From Deltaproteobacteria bacterium (GTDB taxonomy: Bacteria > Desulfobacterota_C > Deferrisomatia > Deferrisomatales > JACRMM01), in contig JACRCS010000807.1 of the NCBI GenBank assembly GCA_016218905.1, positions 1 to 6,962 of the forward strand: 6,962 bases of DNA, written 5' to 3'. The position numbers were made by a program, and so were the translations under genes. This document shows positions 1 through 6,125 of the stretch, one piece after another. The first letter of the stretch is position 1. Each line of letters begins with the position of its first letter. The notes beneath the pieces were generated by a model, which was not told the origin of the DNA, did not search any database, and worked only from the letters and a program-made list of their open reading frames with translations.

Positions 1-4
1 AACC

Positions 5-136
5 CGCCTAGCCGTCCACAGGGGGGCGCCCCGGAAAGCCTCGGGGCCGAAGCCGCCCGAGCCGCCCCGTCGAGCCCGGGCGGTCGCGCGACGCGCGTGC
101 CCCGAGGTTTCCGGGGTACCTGTGGGCGGGTAGGCG
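5..136. repeat. Long imperfect inverted repeat / extended stem-loop
   Basis: The left arm (about 5-47) pairs with the right arm (about 99-136). Three blocks match: CCTCGGGGC (39-47) with GCCCCGAGG (99-107); CCCCGGAAA (29-37) with TTTCCGGGG (108-116), with G38 bulged; and a distal block 5-22 with 119-136 that includes CCACAGG/CCTGTGG and CGCCTA/TAGGCG with a few mismatches. Bases 23-28 form an asymmetric bulge. The loop contains a smaller stem, CCGCCCG (53-59) with CGGGCGG (77-83). No T-tract follows, so it does not look like a standard intrinsic terminator. It could be a folded leader, a REP-like extragenic element, or two head-to-head copies of a short repeat. The pairing is seen directly; the role is unknown. 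Confidence 0.75.
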
Positions 137-300
137 TGAGCTCGCCGGATATGCCGCGGCAGTCCGATCTTCCGGCACTTCCGTTTGGTTGCGGCCAACG
201 GCCGCGCTGTGCGCTCTGGGGTCGACAGGCGTCCTCAGAGGCTCTTGGCCTCCACGGGGTATTTCGTGCCAAACCCTGCGCCTACAGAACGGAGAGGGAC
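137..300 (+). other. Non-coding leader upstream of the thiolase gene
   Basis: No gene is recognisable here. The thiolase reading frame stays open back to a GTG at 97, but the residues it would add do not resemble the thiolase family. A perfect hairpin lies at 191-205 (GCGGCC, loop AAC, GGCCGC). I find no convincing -35/-10 pair. TTGGCC at 245-250 has no good -10 partner. The promoter of the four-gene group is therefore either here and weak in consensus, or left of the window. Confidence 0.5.
291..298 (+). promoter_or_regulatory. Ribosome binding site of the thiolase gene
   Basis: A purine run, GGAGAGGG, lies just before ATG 301, with GGAG six bases from the start. It decides the start in favour of 301 rather than the in-frame GTG at 97. 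Confidence 0.75.
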
Positions 301-1494
301 ATGTTCACGAAGGCATACATTCCTTACCGGGCGTACTACTCGACGCCATTCTCGAAGTGGCAGATGACGCTTGCCAACGAGCACGCCTTCGAGTTGGCCG
401 GCAGGACGGCTGGCCGATGGTTACAGCAGAAGGGAATCTCTCCCGCGAACTTCGACTACCTCTATCTCGGGTTCACGGTCCACCAACGCCAGGGCTTCTA
501 CGGGGCACCCTGGGTGGCGGCCCTCCTCGGCGCCGCCAAGACCCCGGGGTGCAATGTGAGCCAGGCGTGCTCGACCGGTACGACCTGTCTCTACAACGCC
601 GCGGTCGGAATCGAAGCGGGCGTGTACCAGCGTGTGCTGACCGTCATGGCCGACCGCTGCTCCAACAGCCCCCACATCGTGTGGCCGAATCCGAGCGGGC
701 CCGGAGGCATGGTCATCCAAGAGAACTGGTTCATGGACAACGTCGAGAGCGATCCGCACGCCAAGTACCCGATGATCGGCACCGGAGAGAACGTCGCGAG
801 GTCGATGGGAGCGACGAAAGCGGAGTGCGATGAGTTGGCGGCAAGGCGCTACGAACAGTATGCCATGGCACTGGCGGACGACCGCGCCTTCCAGAAGCGC
901 TACATGTTCCCGGTCGAGGCAAGGCTCGGCCCCAAGAAGACGGTGCTCCTGGAGGCGGACGAGGGAGTCATCCCCACCTCCCTCGAGGTGCTGACCAAGA
1001 TGCGCCCGGTGGTCGACGGCGGAGTCCACAGCTTCGGCGCACAGACGCATCCCGCGGACGCCAACGCGTGCATCGTGGTGACGACGGAGCAGGAGGCCTC
1101 CGCGCTGAGCGCCGATCCCGCCGTGAAGGTCCGGATCGCCTCCTACGGTTTCGCGAGGGCCGAGAAGGGCTACATGCCCGCCGCGCCGGTCCCGGCCGCC
1201 GCGATGGCGCTGGAGCGGGCCGGGATCAAGGTCGGCGACCTGAAGGCGGTCAAGACCCACAACCCCTTTGCGGTTAACGACTTGTACCTGCTGAAGGAGC
1301 TCGGTCCCAACCCGGGCATCGTCAACAACTATGGTTCTTCGATCGTCTACGGGCACCCCCAGGCGCCCACAGCCGCCCGTGCCGTCATCGAGCTGATCGA
1401 GGAGATCGTGGATCTCGGGGGCGGGTACGGCTTGTTCACGGGTTGCGCGGCCGGGGACACGGGGGCCGCGCTGGTGATCAAGGTCGGGGCCTGA
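301..1494 (+). CDS. Thiolase family protein (acetyl-CoA acyltransferase-like)
   Basis: A 397-residue thiolase, the usual length for the family, expected to cleave a 3-ketoacyl-CoA with CoA (or run the reverse condensation) in the cytoplasm. All four catalytic positions of biosynthetic thiolases can be placed: nucleophile Cys90 in NVSQACSTGTTC, Asn321 in HNPFAVND (the NEAFA motif), His352 in YGHPQAPTAAR, and Cys382 in FTGCAAGDTGAALV. GTGENVARSMG (161-171) matches the family segment before the loop domain. The motif bodies diverge: NEAFA reads NPFAV, and the usual TAGN-type segment is replaced around 240-255 by GGVHSFGAQTHPADAN. This points to a divergent, probably catabolic, subgroup rather than a standard acetoacetyl-CoA thiolase. 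ATG 301 is chosen for its ribosome binding site and because homology starts there. It is first of four co-oriented genes, with the hydratase/dehydrogenase 112 bases downstream. No small OB-fold (DUF35) partner is seen, which argues against an SCP-x-type two-subunit thiolase. The exact substrate cannot be read from the sequence. Confidence 0.9.
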   Translation: MFTKAYIPYRAYYSTPFSKWQMTLANEHAFELAGRTAGRWLQQKGISPANFDYLYLGFTVHQRQGFYGAPWVAALLGAAKTPGCNVSQACSTGTTCLYNAAVGIEAGVYQRVLTVMADRCSNSPHIVWPNPSGPGGMVIQENWFMDNVESDPHAKYPMIGTGENVARSMGATKAECDELAARRYEQYAMALADDRAFQKRYMFPVEARLGPKKTVLLEADEGVIPTSLEVLTKMRPVVDGGVHSFGAQTHPADANACIVVTTEQEASALSADPAVKVRIASYGFARAEKGYMPAAPVPAAAMALERAGIKVGDLKAVKTHNPFAVNDLYLLKELGPNPGIVNNYGSSIVYGHPQAPTAARAVIELIEEIVDLGGGYGLFTGCAAGDTGAALVIKVGA

Positions 1495-1592
1495 CGGGTC
1501 CGCCGAGTACCGCTCTGAGACACGCGTCAAGACTGCTCCGCCACGGTCCCGGAGAGCCTGGGAGAACCGGTCGGGAAGCTGTGGCCCAATGA

Positions 1593-1598
1593 GGGAGG
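1593..1598 (+). promoter_or_regulatory. Ribosome binding site deciding the start at 1607
   Basis: GGGAGG lies eight bases before ATG 1607. The in-frame ATG at 1589 has no such sequence at the right distance and actually overlaps this site, so 1607 is preferred. Confidence 0.75.
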
Positions 1599-1606
1599 CG
1601 ACAAAG

Positions 1607-3631
1607 ATGGCTGGAGGCGATTCTCTGTATAGGACTTGCCGGAACCCATTGATCATCAGGCCCGCGCGTGCCATGCCCCGGGCCATGGCCGTCGTCGGAG
1701 CCGGTACCATCGGCCCGGACATCGCCTACTATCTCAAGACCGCGTTGCCCGGCAGCAAGCTCTACCTGGTCGACGTGGACCAGCAGGCCCTGGACAGGGC
1801 CGCGGGCCGCCATACGAAATACGCGGAGAAGGCGGTCCACCGAAAGAAGATGAGCCCCCAGGCCGCCCAAGAGGTCCTATCCAACGTCGTGTACACGACC
1901 GACTACGGTCTTCTGAAGGATTGCGACCTCGTCATCGAGTCCGCCACGGAAAACGTCTCCGTGAAGCAAGCGATCTTCAAAAAGATCGAAAGCGTCGTGC
2001 GTGCCGACGCGATCATTACTTCCAATACGAGCTCCATCCCCGCGGATCGGATCTTCGGTCACCTCGAGCATCCGGAGCGGACGACGGTCACGCACTTCTT
2101 TGCCCCTGCGTGGAGCAGCCCCGTCGTGGAGGTCGTCTCCTGGAAGGCCGCGAGCCAGGAAGTGATCGACTACTTGTTCTGGTTCTTCGGCAAGACCGGC
2201 AAGGTCCCGATGATGACCGCCAACGTGATCGCCTTCATGTTCGACCGGATCTTCGACAATTGGTGCAACGACGCCGCCTATCTGCTGGAACACGCGACCG
2301 CCGCGGAGATCGGCTCTGCTGTCGAGAAGTACGTCCACCAGGGGCCCTTCTACATCCTGAACCTGGGCAACGGAAACTCCATCGTCGCCGAGACCAACGG
2401 CCTGCTCATGGAGGAAGGCGAGCACTACGCTCCGGCGCCGATCCTGCGCTCGGTGGACCAGTGGCGGGTGCCTCGTCCCGGCACGCCTGTGCCCATGAGC
2501 GAAGAGAAGCGGTCCCTGATCCTGGACCGGATGCTCGGCCTGCTGTTCTCCCAGTGCTTCGACATCGTCGACCGGGGCATCGGCACCATCGAGGACCTCA
2601 ACTACGGCTGCCAGGCCTCCCTCGGGTTCAAGCGAGGGCCCTTCGACATCATGCAGGACCTCGGAGAGGCGGAGGTTCTGCGGATCGTGGACAAGTACGC
2701 GGCGGATCGTCCGGGGTTCCCCCGGCCGAAGCGAGCCATCGGCGAATACCTCGGGTTCCGCCGGCACATCCTGGTGGACGACGTCGGCGACGTGAAGGTC
2801 ATCACCATCCGGCGCCCTCAGGCGCTGAACGCTTTGAATCACGAGATCACGGGCGAGATCCTCGCGAGCCTGAAGGCCCACGCGGACGACCCCTCGGTCC
2901 GGGGCTTCGTCATCACGGGTTATGGGGATCGCGCCTTCTCGGCCGGAGCCGACATCGGGAGGTTTCCGGAGATCCTGGGGGACCGGGAAGCCGCCGCCCA
3001 GTTCGCCAGGGACGGCGTCGACGTGCAGCTCTTCCTCGACCGATGTGAGAAGCCCGTCGTCGCCGCCGTGGGCGGAATGGCCCTCGGTGGAGGCCTCGAA
3101 CTCGCGATTCGATGCCACAGCATCGTCTGTACGGCCAACGCCAGGTTCCAGTTGCCCGAGATCAGCCTCGGGATCCTTCCCGGAATCGGCGGCTGCGTGG
3201 TGCCGTACCGCAAGTGGCCCCAGGGAGCCTCGATCTTCCACGACATGATCTGCCTCGGGAGGGCGATCAACGCGCAGGAGGCGGCCGCCATCGGCATGGT
3301 GGTCAGCGTGGAGAGCGACTATGCGGGCCTGATCGCATCGGCTGTGGACGAGGTGCGGCGCCTGGAGGGCAGTCTGCCGCGGATGAGCGACGGGCCGGTG
3401 GAGCTGCCGCCGATCCAGCTTCCCAGCGAACCGATGGCCGGAGCCGTGAAACTCAGCAGACAGGCCGTGGGCATCGCCGCGAAGACGGTGGAGAAGGCCG
3501 CCGCGGCGCGAACCTTCGCCGAGGCCCTCGAGGTCGGGTACCAGGGCTTTGGCGAGGTCTCGTGCACGGCCGCCGCCCGGGAGGGGATCTCGGCGTTCCT
3601 CGAGAAGAGACCGGCGGTGTTCGAGGCGTAG
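1607..3631 (+). CDS. 3-hydroxyacyl-CoA dehydrogenase / enoyl-CoA hydratase fusion (dehydrogenase first)
   Basis: A 674-residue bifunctional beta-oxidation enzyme, expected to hydrate a 2-enoyl-CoA and oxidise the 3-hydroxyacyl-CoA with NAD+. Residues 27-200 form the NAD-binding domain: GAGTIG (31-36), acidic residue near 56-58, VIESATENV (109-117), SNTSS (139-143). The catalytic pair His163 (THFFAP) and Glu175 (VVEVV) is present at the normal spacing. Two helical C-terminal dehydrogenase repeats follow, about 205-300 and 308-370. Residues about 385-674 are a crotonase domain with oxyanion-hole segments AFSAGADI (443-450) and GMALGGG (490-496), and both catalytic glutamates, Glu498 (GGGLE) and Glu518 (LPEISLG). 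The domain order is the reverse of E. coli FadB/FadJ and matches the crotonase/dehydrogenase fusions known from archaea such as Metallosphaera and from some bacteria. Oddities: HFFNP reads HFFAP (Ala166), and the GFxxNR position reads AFMFDR (Asp213, where the human enzyme has Asn208). The hydratase half looks catalytically complete; substrate preference of the dehydrogenase half may be altered. Confidence 0.92.
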   Translation: MAGGDSLYRTCRNPLIIRPARAMPRAMAVVGAGTIGPDIAYYLKTALPGSKLYLVDVDQQALDRAAGRHTKYAEKAVHRKKMSPQAAQEVLSNVVYTTDYGLLKDCDLVIESATENVSVKQAIFKKIESVVRADAIITSNTSSIPADRIFGHLEHPERTTVTHFFAPAWSSPVVEVVSWKAASQEVIDYLFWFFGKTGKVPMMTANVIAFMFDRIFDNWCNDAAYLLEHATAAEIGSAVEKYVHQGPFYILNLGNGNSIVAETNGLLMEEGEHYAPAPILRSVDQWRVPRPGTPVPMSEEKRSLILDRMLGLLFSQCFDIVDRGIGTIEDLNYGCQASLGFKRGPFDIMQDLGEAEVLRIVDKYAADRPGFPRPKRAIGEYLGFRRHILVDDVGDVKVITIRRPQALNALNHEITGEILASLKAHADDPSVRGFVITGYGDRAFSAGADIGRFPEILGDREAAAQFARDGVDVQLFLDRCEKPVVAAVGGMALGGGLELAIRCHSIVCTANARFQLPEISLGILPGIGGCVVPYRKWPQGASIFHDMICLGRAINAQEAAAIGMVVSVESDYAGLIASAVDEVRRLEGSLPRMSDGPVELPPIQLPSEPMAGAVKLSRQAVGIAAKTVEKAAAARTFAEALEVGYQGFGEVSCTAAAREGISAFLEKRPAVFEA

Positions 3632-3698
3632 AGCCGTCTCTTTCGCTGGAAGGCCCCTCTGTGTTGTTAGTTCGGCGAACGAGGAGAAGAACGAGGCG

Positions 3699-4796
3699 AT
3701 GAGACTCTTCGACCGCTATACCATCAACGGGAAACTCGAGCTTGTGAACCGAATCGTGGTTCCGCCGATGGTCACGCGACTGGCGACTGACGGCGGGGAC
3801 GTTACGGACAGGTTCATGGAGCGGTACGTACGGTACGCGAGGGGCGGGCCGGGCATGGTCGTCACCGAGCCGCTTTCCATAATCGAGCAGAAGAGCGGGC
3901 AACTGCCGCGTCTGAGCCACGACCGCTTCGTTCCGGGAGTGAAAGAATTGGTGCGGCGCGTCCACGAGGAGACCGAATCAAAGATCGGCGTCCAGGTCAT
4001 CCATTTCCTGAAGATATCTCGTAGCGCCTACCGTCAGAAGGTGGAGGATCTGTCACTGGAAGAGGTGAAGAAGATCCCGGGATTGTTCGCCGATGCCGTG
4101 TATCGGGCGAGGCAGGCAGGAGTCGACACCGCCGAATTACACTTCGCCCATGCCTACACCATCGCGTCCTTCCTCTCTCGTCACAACCAGCGCCGGGACG
4201 ACTATGGCGGGTCCCTGGAGAGGCGCCTCCGCCTGGCGGGGGAAGTGGTCACGGCGGTCCGGAAAGCCGTAGGGGAGGAGTTCGTGATCGGCGCGCGAAT
4301 CAACGGCGACGAGTTCACCCTGGGGGGCAACACGTTGGAGCACTCCCGCCCCATCGCTCTCCGGCTGGCTGCCTCGGGGTTGGACTATCTAAGCATTTCG
4401 GGTGGTGGAAAGTTCGAGGACGGGGTCCGGGTCGAAGGGAAGCCTCTGAGTCCGTACTCGGGATACAGCGGCGCCCGGGCGATGCCTTTTGCGTGGATGC
4501 CCCAGAAGGTCAACGTCTATTTGGCTTCCGACATTCGGCGGACCCTCAGAGAAGCCGGGCACCGCATCCCGGTGGTCACCGCGGGACGGATTCCTACCGC
4601 GGACGTGGCGGAAAGCATCCTCCAAAGCGAAGACGCGGACCTCGTGGCCGTAGGCAGGCCGATGTTGGCCGATCCTGACTGGCCGAGAAAGTACAGAGAA
4701 GGACGAGCAAACGAGATCGTCCAGTGTATCTACTGCAATAGGTGCCGAGATGCAGAGGGGTCCTTCCAGGAGACGGTTTGCTTTCAGACGAAGTGA
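3699..4796 (+). CDS. Old Yellow Enzyme / 2,4-dienoyl-CoA reductase-like FMN oxidoreductase, single domain
   Basis: A 365-residue FMN-dependent TIM-barrel reductase that probably reduces an activated C=C bond of an enone or enoyl-CoA-type substrate. Family motifs appear in order: NRIVVPPM (17-24), GPGMVVTE (50-57), VQVIHF (98-103), ELHFAHAYTIASFLS (146-160) containing the His148/His151/Tyr153 active-site region, DDYGGSLERR (167-176), VIGARINGDEF (196-206), and the FMN-phosphate segment VVTAGRIPTADV (292-303) with VAVGRPMLADPDWP (316-329). Near the end lies a cysteine cluster: Cys343, Cys346, Cys349, Cys361. This resembles the [4Fe-4S] motif of dienoyl-CoA reductase and trimethylamine dehydrogenase (CX2CX3CX11C) but with one residue fewer between the second and third Cys. 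The protein stops four residues after the last Cys, so the FAD/NAD domains of full-length family members are absent. ATG 3699 is chosen because family homology begins there; the frame stays open upstream to 3549, overlapping the previous gene, with unrelated residues. A GAGGAG at 3681-3686 is a rather distant ribosome binding site. The gap of 67 bases to the previous gene supports co-transcription. Confidence 0.9.
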   Translation: MRLFDRYTINGKLELVNRIVVPPMVTRLATDGGDVTDRFMERYVRYARGGPGMVVTEPLSIIEQKSGQLPRLSHDRFVPGVKELVRRVHEETESKIGVQVIHFLKISRSAYRQKVEDLSLEEVKKIPGLFADAVYRARQAGVDTAELHFAHAYTIASFLSRHNQRRDDYGGSLERRLRLAGEVVTAVRKAVGEEFVIGARINGDEFTLGGNTLEHSRPIALRLAASGLDYLSISGGGKFEDGVRVEGKPLSPYSGYSGARAMPFAWMPQKVNVYLASDIRRTLREAGHRIPVVTAGRIPTADVAESILQSEDADLVAVGRPMLADPDWPRKYREGRANEIVQCIYCNRCRDAEGSFQETVCFQTK

Positions 4797-4818
4797 GGGG
4801 GTAGGTCAGTTGTTTAAG

Positions 4819-4823
4819 AGGAG
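4819..4823 (+). promoter_or_regulatory. Ribosome binding site of the RidA-like gene
   Basis: AGGAG inside AGAGGAGAG lies nine bases before ATG 4833. The in-frame TTG at 4827 is only three bases away, so ATG 4833 is the better start. Confidence 0.75.
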
Positions 4824-4832
4824 AGCTTGGGA

Positions 4833-5231
4833 ATGCCTAGACAGAGCTACAACGTCTACGCCGAGATGTACGAACGCAAACAGTTCACGTGGAGCGACGC
4901 CGTCAGGAAAGGAAAGATCCTGGTCATTTCCGGAACCGTCTCGACGGACGAGAACCACCGGACCATCCATAAAGACGACTTGCACGCCCAGATGACGTAC
5001 ATCTATGAGACGGTGGGGGCCCTTCTCGAGAAGGCCGGCGCGAGCTTTAACGACGTGGTGAAGACGACCGACTACATAACCCCCCAGGCCGTCGCAGATT
5101 ACGCCAAGACGGCGGATATCCGCCGGAAGTTCTTCAAGGGGAACTATCCGGCCGCGACAGGGGTCGTGGTGCATAGCTTGCTGCGGCCGGACTGGCTCAT
5201 CGAGATCGAGTTCACTGCCGTTCTCGAGTGA
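4833..5231 (+). CDS. RidA/YjgF/YER057c/UK114-family protein lacking the deaminase arginine
   Basis: A 132-residue protein of normal family length; members form cytoplasmic trimers with active sites at the subunit interfaces. Family signatures are VRKGKILVISGTVSTDE (24-40), an ALLEKAGASFNDVVKTTDYI stretch (63-82), YAKTADIRRKFF (90-101), and the C-terminal LIEIEFTAVL (122-131) with conserved Glu124. In true RidA enamine/imine deaminases the YPAR motif supplies the substrate-carboxylate-binding Arg (Arg105 in E. coli numbering). Here the segment reads YPAATGVVVHSLLRP (105-119), with Ala108 at that position. This places it among the Rid subgroups not expected to deaminate 2-aminoacrylate, whose functions are mostly unknown. 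It starts 36 bases after the flavoprotein and is probably last in the four-gene transcript. A role tied to the pathway's carbonyl or enol intermediates is possible but inferred only from position. Confidence 0.88.
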   Translation: MPRQSYNVYAEMYERKQFTWSDAVRKGKILVISGTVSTDENHRTIHKDDLHAQMTYIYETVGALLEKAGASFNDVVKTTDYITPQAVADYAKTADIRRKFFKGNYPAATGVVVHSLLRPDWLIEIEFTAVLE

Positions 5232-5397
5232 CGGGGACCGGCACGTTCTGCCTGATCCGGTTCGAAGGCAACGCGGCCGCCCTTGGGCGAACGAAGTCCG
5301 GCTCGCGCGGGGGCTCGGCAGGCGGGGCGAGGATACCCGAACGAGGAGACCTGAAGGGTTGTGCGCGCCTTTGGCAAGAGGCTCGAGGCGGTGACGT

Positions 5398-5427
5398 TTG
5401 GCCCGCTGTACTGCTCTGTGTCATAAT
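5398..5427 (+). promoter_or_regulatory. Putative sigma70-type promoter of the MarR-family gene
   Basis: TTGGCC (5398-5403) as -35 and CATAAT (5422-5427) as -10 are separated by 18 bases, in a rare AT-rich patch. A transcript would begin near 5434 and have a leader of about 90 bases before ATG 5524. The -10 is one mismatch from consensus; the -35 matches at four of six positions. Confidence 0.5.
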
Positions 5428-5437
5428 TCAAAGCAGT
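5410..5437. promoter_or_regulatory. Candidate MarR-type operator palindrome
   Basis: ACTGCTCTG (5410-5418) and CAAAGCAGT (5429-5437) are inverted copies matching at eight of nine positions across a 10-base spacer. The 28-base site covers the CATAAT -10 box. MarR dimers commonly bind palindromes over their own promoters, so autorepression by the adjacent regulator is the natural reading. The pairing is seen directly; the binding is inferred. Confidence 0.5.
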
Positions 5438-5511
5438 GAGGTTTATGCGTGGCCGGCACGGCTGGAGCCCGAGAGACTGCCTGCCGCCTGCCACGTGGAC
5501 ATACCGGATGC

Positions 5512-5517
5512 GGGGAG
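5512..5517 (+). promoter_or_regulatory. Ribosome binding site deciding the start at 5524
   Basis: GGGGAG lies six bases before ATG 5524. The frame stays open upstream to a GTG at 5449, but that start lacks a comparable site and would add residues unlike any MarR N-terminus. Confidence 0.65.
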
Positions 5518-5523
5518 CACTCG

Positions 5524-6066
5524 ATGGCGCGCAACGGCACGAATACGCGAATGAGGTCGGAAGAGGATCCTGCTACCGGCGGTCGCGAGGCCCCTTCTGC
5601 CGAGCGGCAGCTAGCTGACTACTGCGATGACAGGGAGGCCGTGGCGCTCAAACTCTGGACGACAATGGCCAGAGCGCACAACGCTATGGCCGCTCACGAC
5701 CAGCGGAATCTGTTGAAACACAAGCTGACGCGGGGTGAGTTCGGGGTGCTGGACGCGTTGTTCTTCAAGGGACCTTTGCTGTTGGGGGAGCTCCAGCGGA
5801 AGATCCTGGTTTCCAGCGGGGGAGTCACGTTTCTCGTTGACCGGCTCGAGAAGAAGGGATACCTGGAGCGCCGCCGATCTCCCGAAGACAGACGGGCGAT
5901 CTATGCAGCGCTGACCCCAGCGGGGGAGGAGTTCTACAAGACGATCTTCCCCGCCCACGCAGCCGGCGCCGAGGCCGCGATTTCCGTTCTCAGCCACGAA
6001 GAGCGAGAGGAACTCATTCGTCTCCTCCGCAAAGTCGGCAAAGGGGCGGAGGCGCTGTTGGGCTGA
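5524..6066 (+). CDS. MarR-family winged-helix transcriptional regulator
   Basis: A 180-residue regulator, slightly longer than typical MarR proteins because of a charged, probably disordered N-terminal extension of about 30 residues. Residues about 37-65 form the first dimerisation helix. The winged helix-turn-helix runs from LTRGEFGVLDALFF (68-81) through LLLGELQRKILVSSGGVTFL (85-104), where the recognition helix lies in about 97-108, to VDRLEKKGYLERRRSPEDRR (105-124). The wing carries the family's Asp-x-Arg (EDRRAIYAALTPAG, 121-134). Residues about 135-179 form the C-terminal dimerisation helices. MarR proteins usually repress nearby operons and release DNA on binding a small phenolic, fatty or CoA-linked ligand. 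The palindrome over its own promoter supports autoregulation. It stands between the beta-oxidation-like group and the hydantoinase-B gene, both on the same strand, so it could control either or both. The ligand cannot be predicted. Confidence 0.9.
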   Translation: MARNGTNTRMRSEEDPATGGREAPSAERQLADYCDDREAVALKLWTTMARAHNAMAAHDQRNLLKHKLTRGEFGVLDALFFKGPLLLGELQRKILVSSGGVTFLVDRLEKKGYLERRRSPEDRRAIYAALTPAGEEFYKTIFPAHAAGAEAAISVLSHEEREELIRLLRKVGKGAEALLG

Positions 6067-6125
6067 AGTAACCTCGACCCCATGCCGCATGCCCTTTGGG
6101 AGTGTCTGGTGAGCCCTGAATTCGA

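Larger units (their letters stand above)
5232..5523 (+). other. Intergenic region carrying the marR-type promoter
   Basis: No convincing gene is seen here. A frame open from GTG 5228 to 5554 gives a Gly/Arg/Ala-rich product with no family resemblance and runs into the regulator. The only hairpin just after the RidA-like gene (ACCGG 5237-5241 with CCGGT 5257-5261) is too weak, and lacks a T-tract, to be called a terminator. The notable content is the AT-rich patch at 5419-5432 with a promoter and palindrome. Confidence 0.5.

Noticed and set aside
5..136. Reading the left inverted repeat as a transposon end or CRISPR element
   Set aside because: No transposase, target-site duplication or repeated spacer pattern is visible. 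Only one pair of arms exists in the window.
1495..1606. A possible separate promoter between the thiolase and fusion genes
   Set aside because: No credible -35/-10 pair is seen in this GC-rich 112-base gap; read-through from the thiolase gene is simpler.
421..1722. A 433-codon open frame on the minus strand
   Set aside because: It is opposite the thiolase and the start of the fusion gene. Its composition is that of an antisense shadow and no family motif is visible.
1636..3048. A 470-codon frame on the plus strand overlapping the fusion gene
   Set aside because: It is an out-of-frame reading of the dehydrogenase/hydratase gene, very rich in Arg, Gly and Pro, with no motif.
1877..3241. A 454-codon open frame on the minus strand
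   Set aside because: It lies wholly opposite the fusion gene, whose domains and catalytic residues are clear. The product is rich in Asp, Gly, His and Arg with no recognisable motif, as expected opposite a GC-rich gene.
5228..5554. A 108-codon frame starting at a GTG that overlaps the RidA-like stop codon
   Set aside because: It has low-complexity composition, runs across the promoter and palindrome and into the MarR gene, and has no family resemblance or good ribosome binding site.
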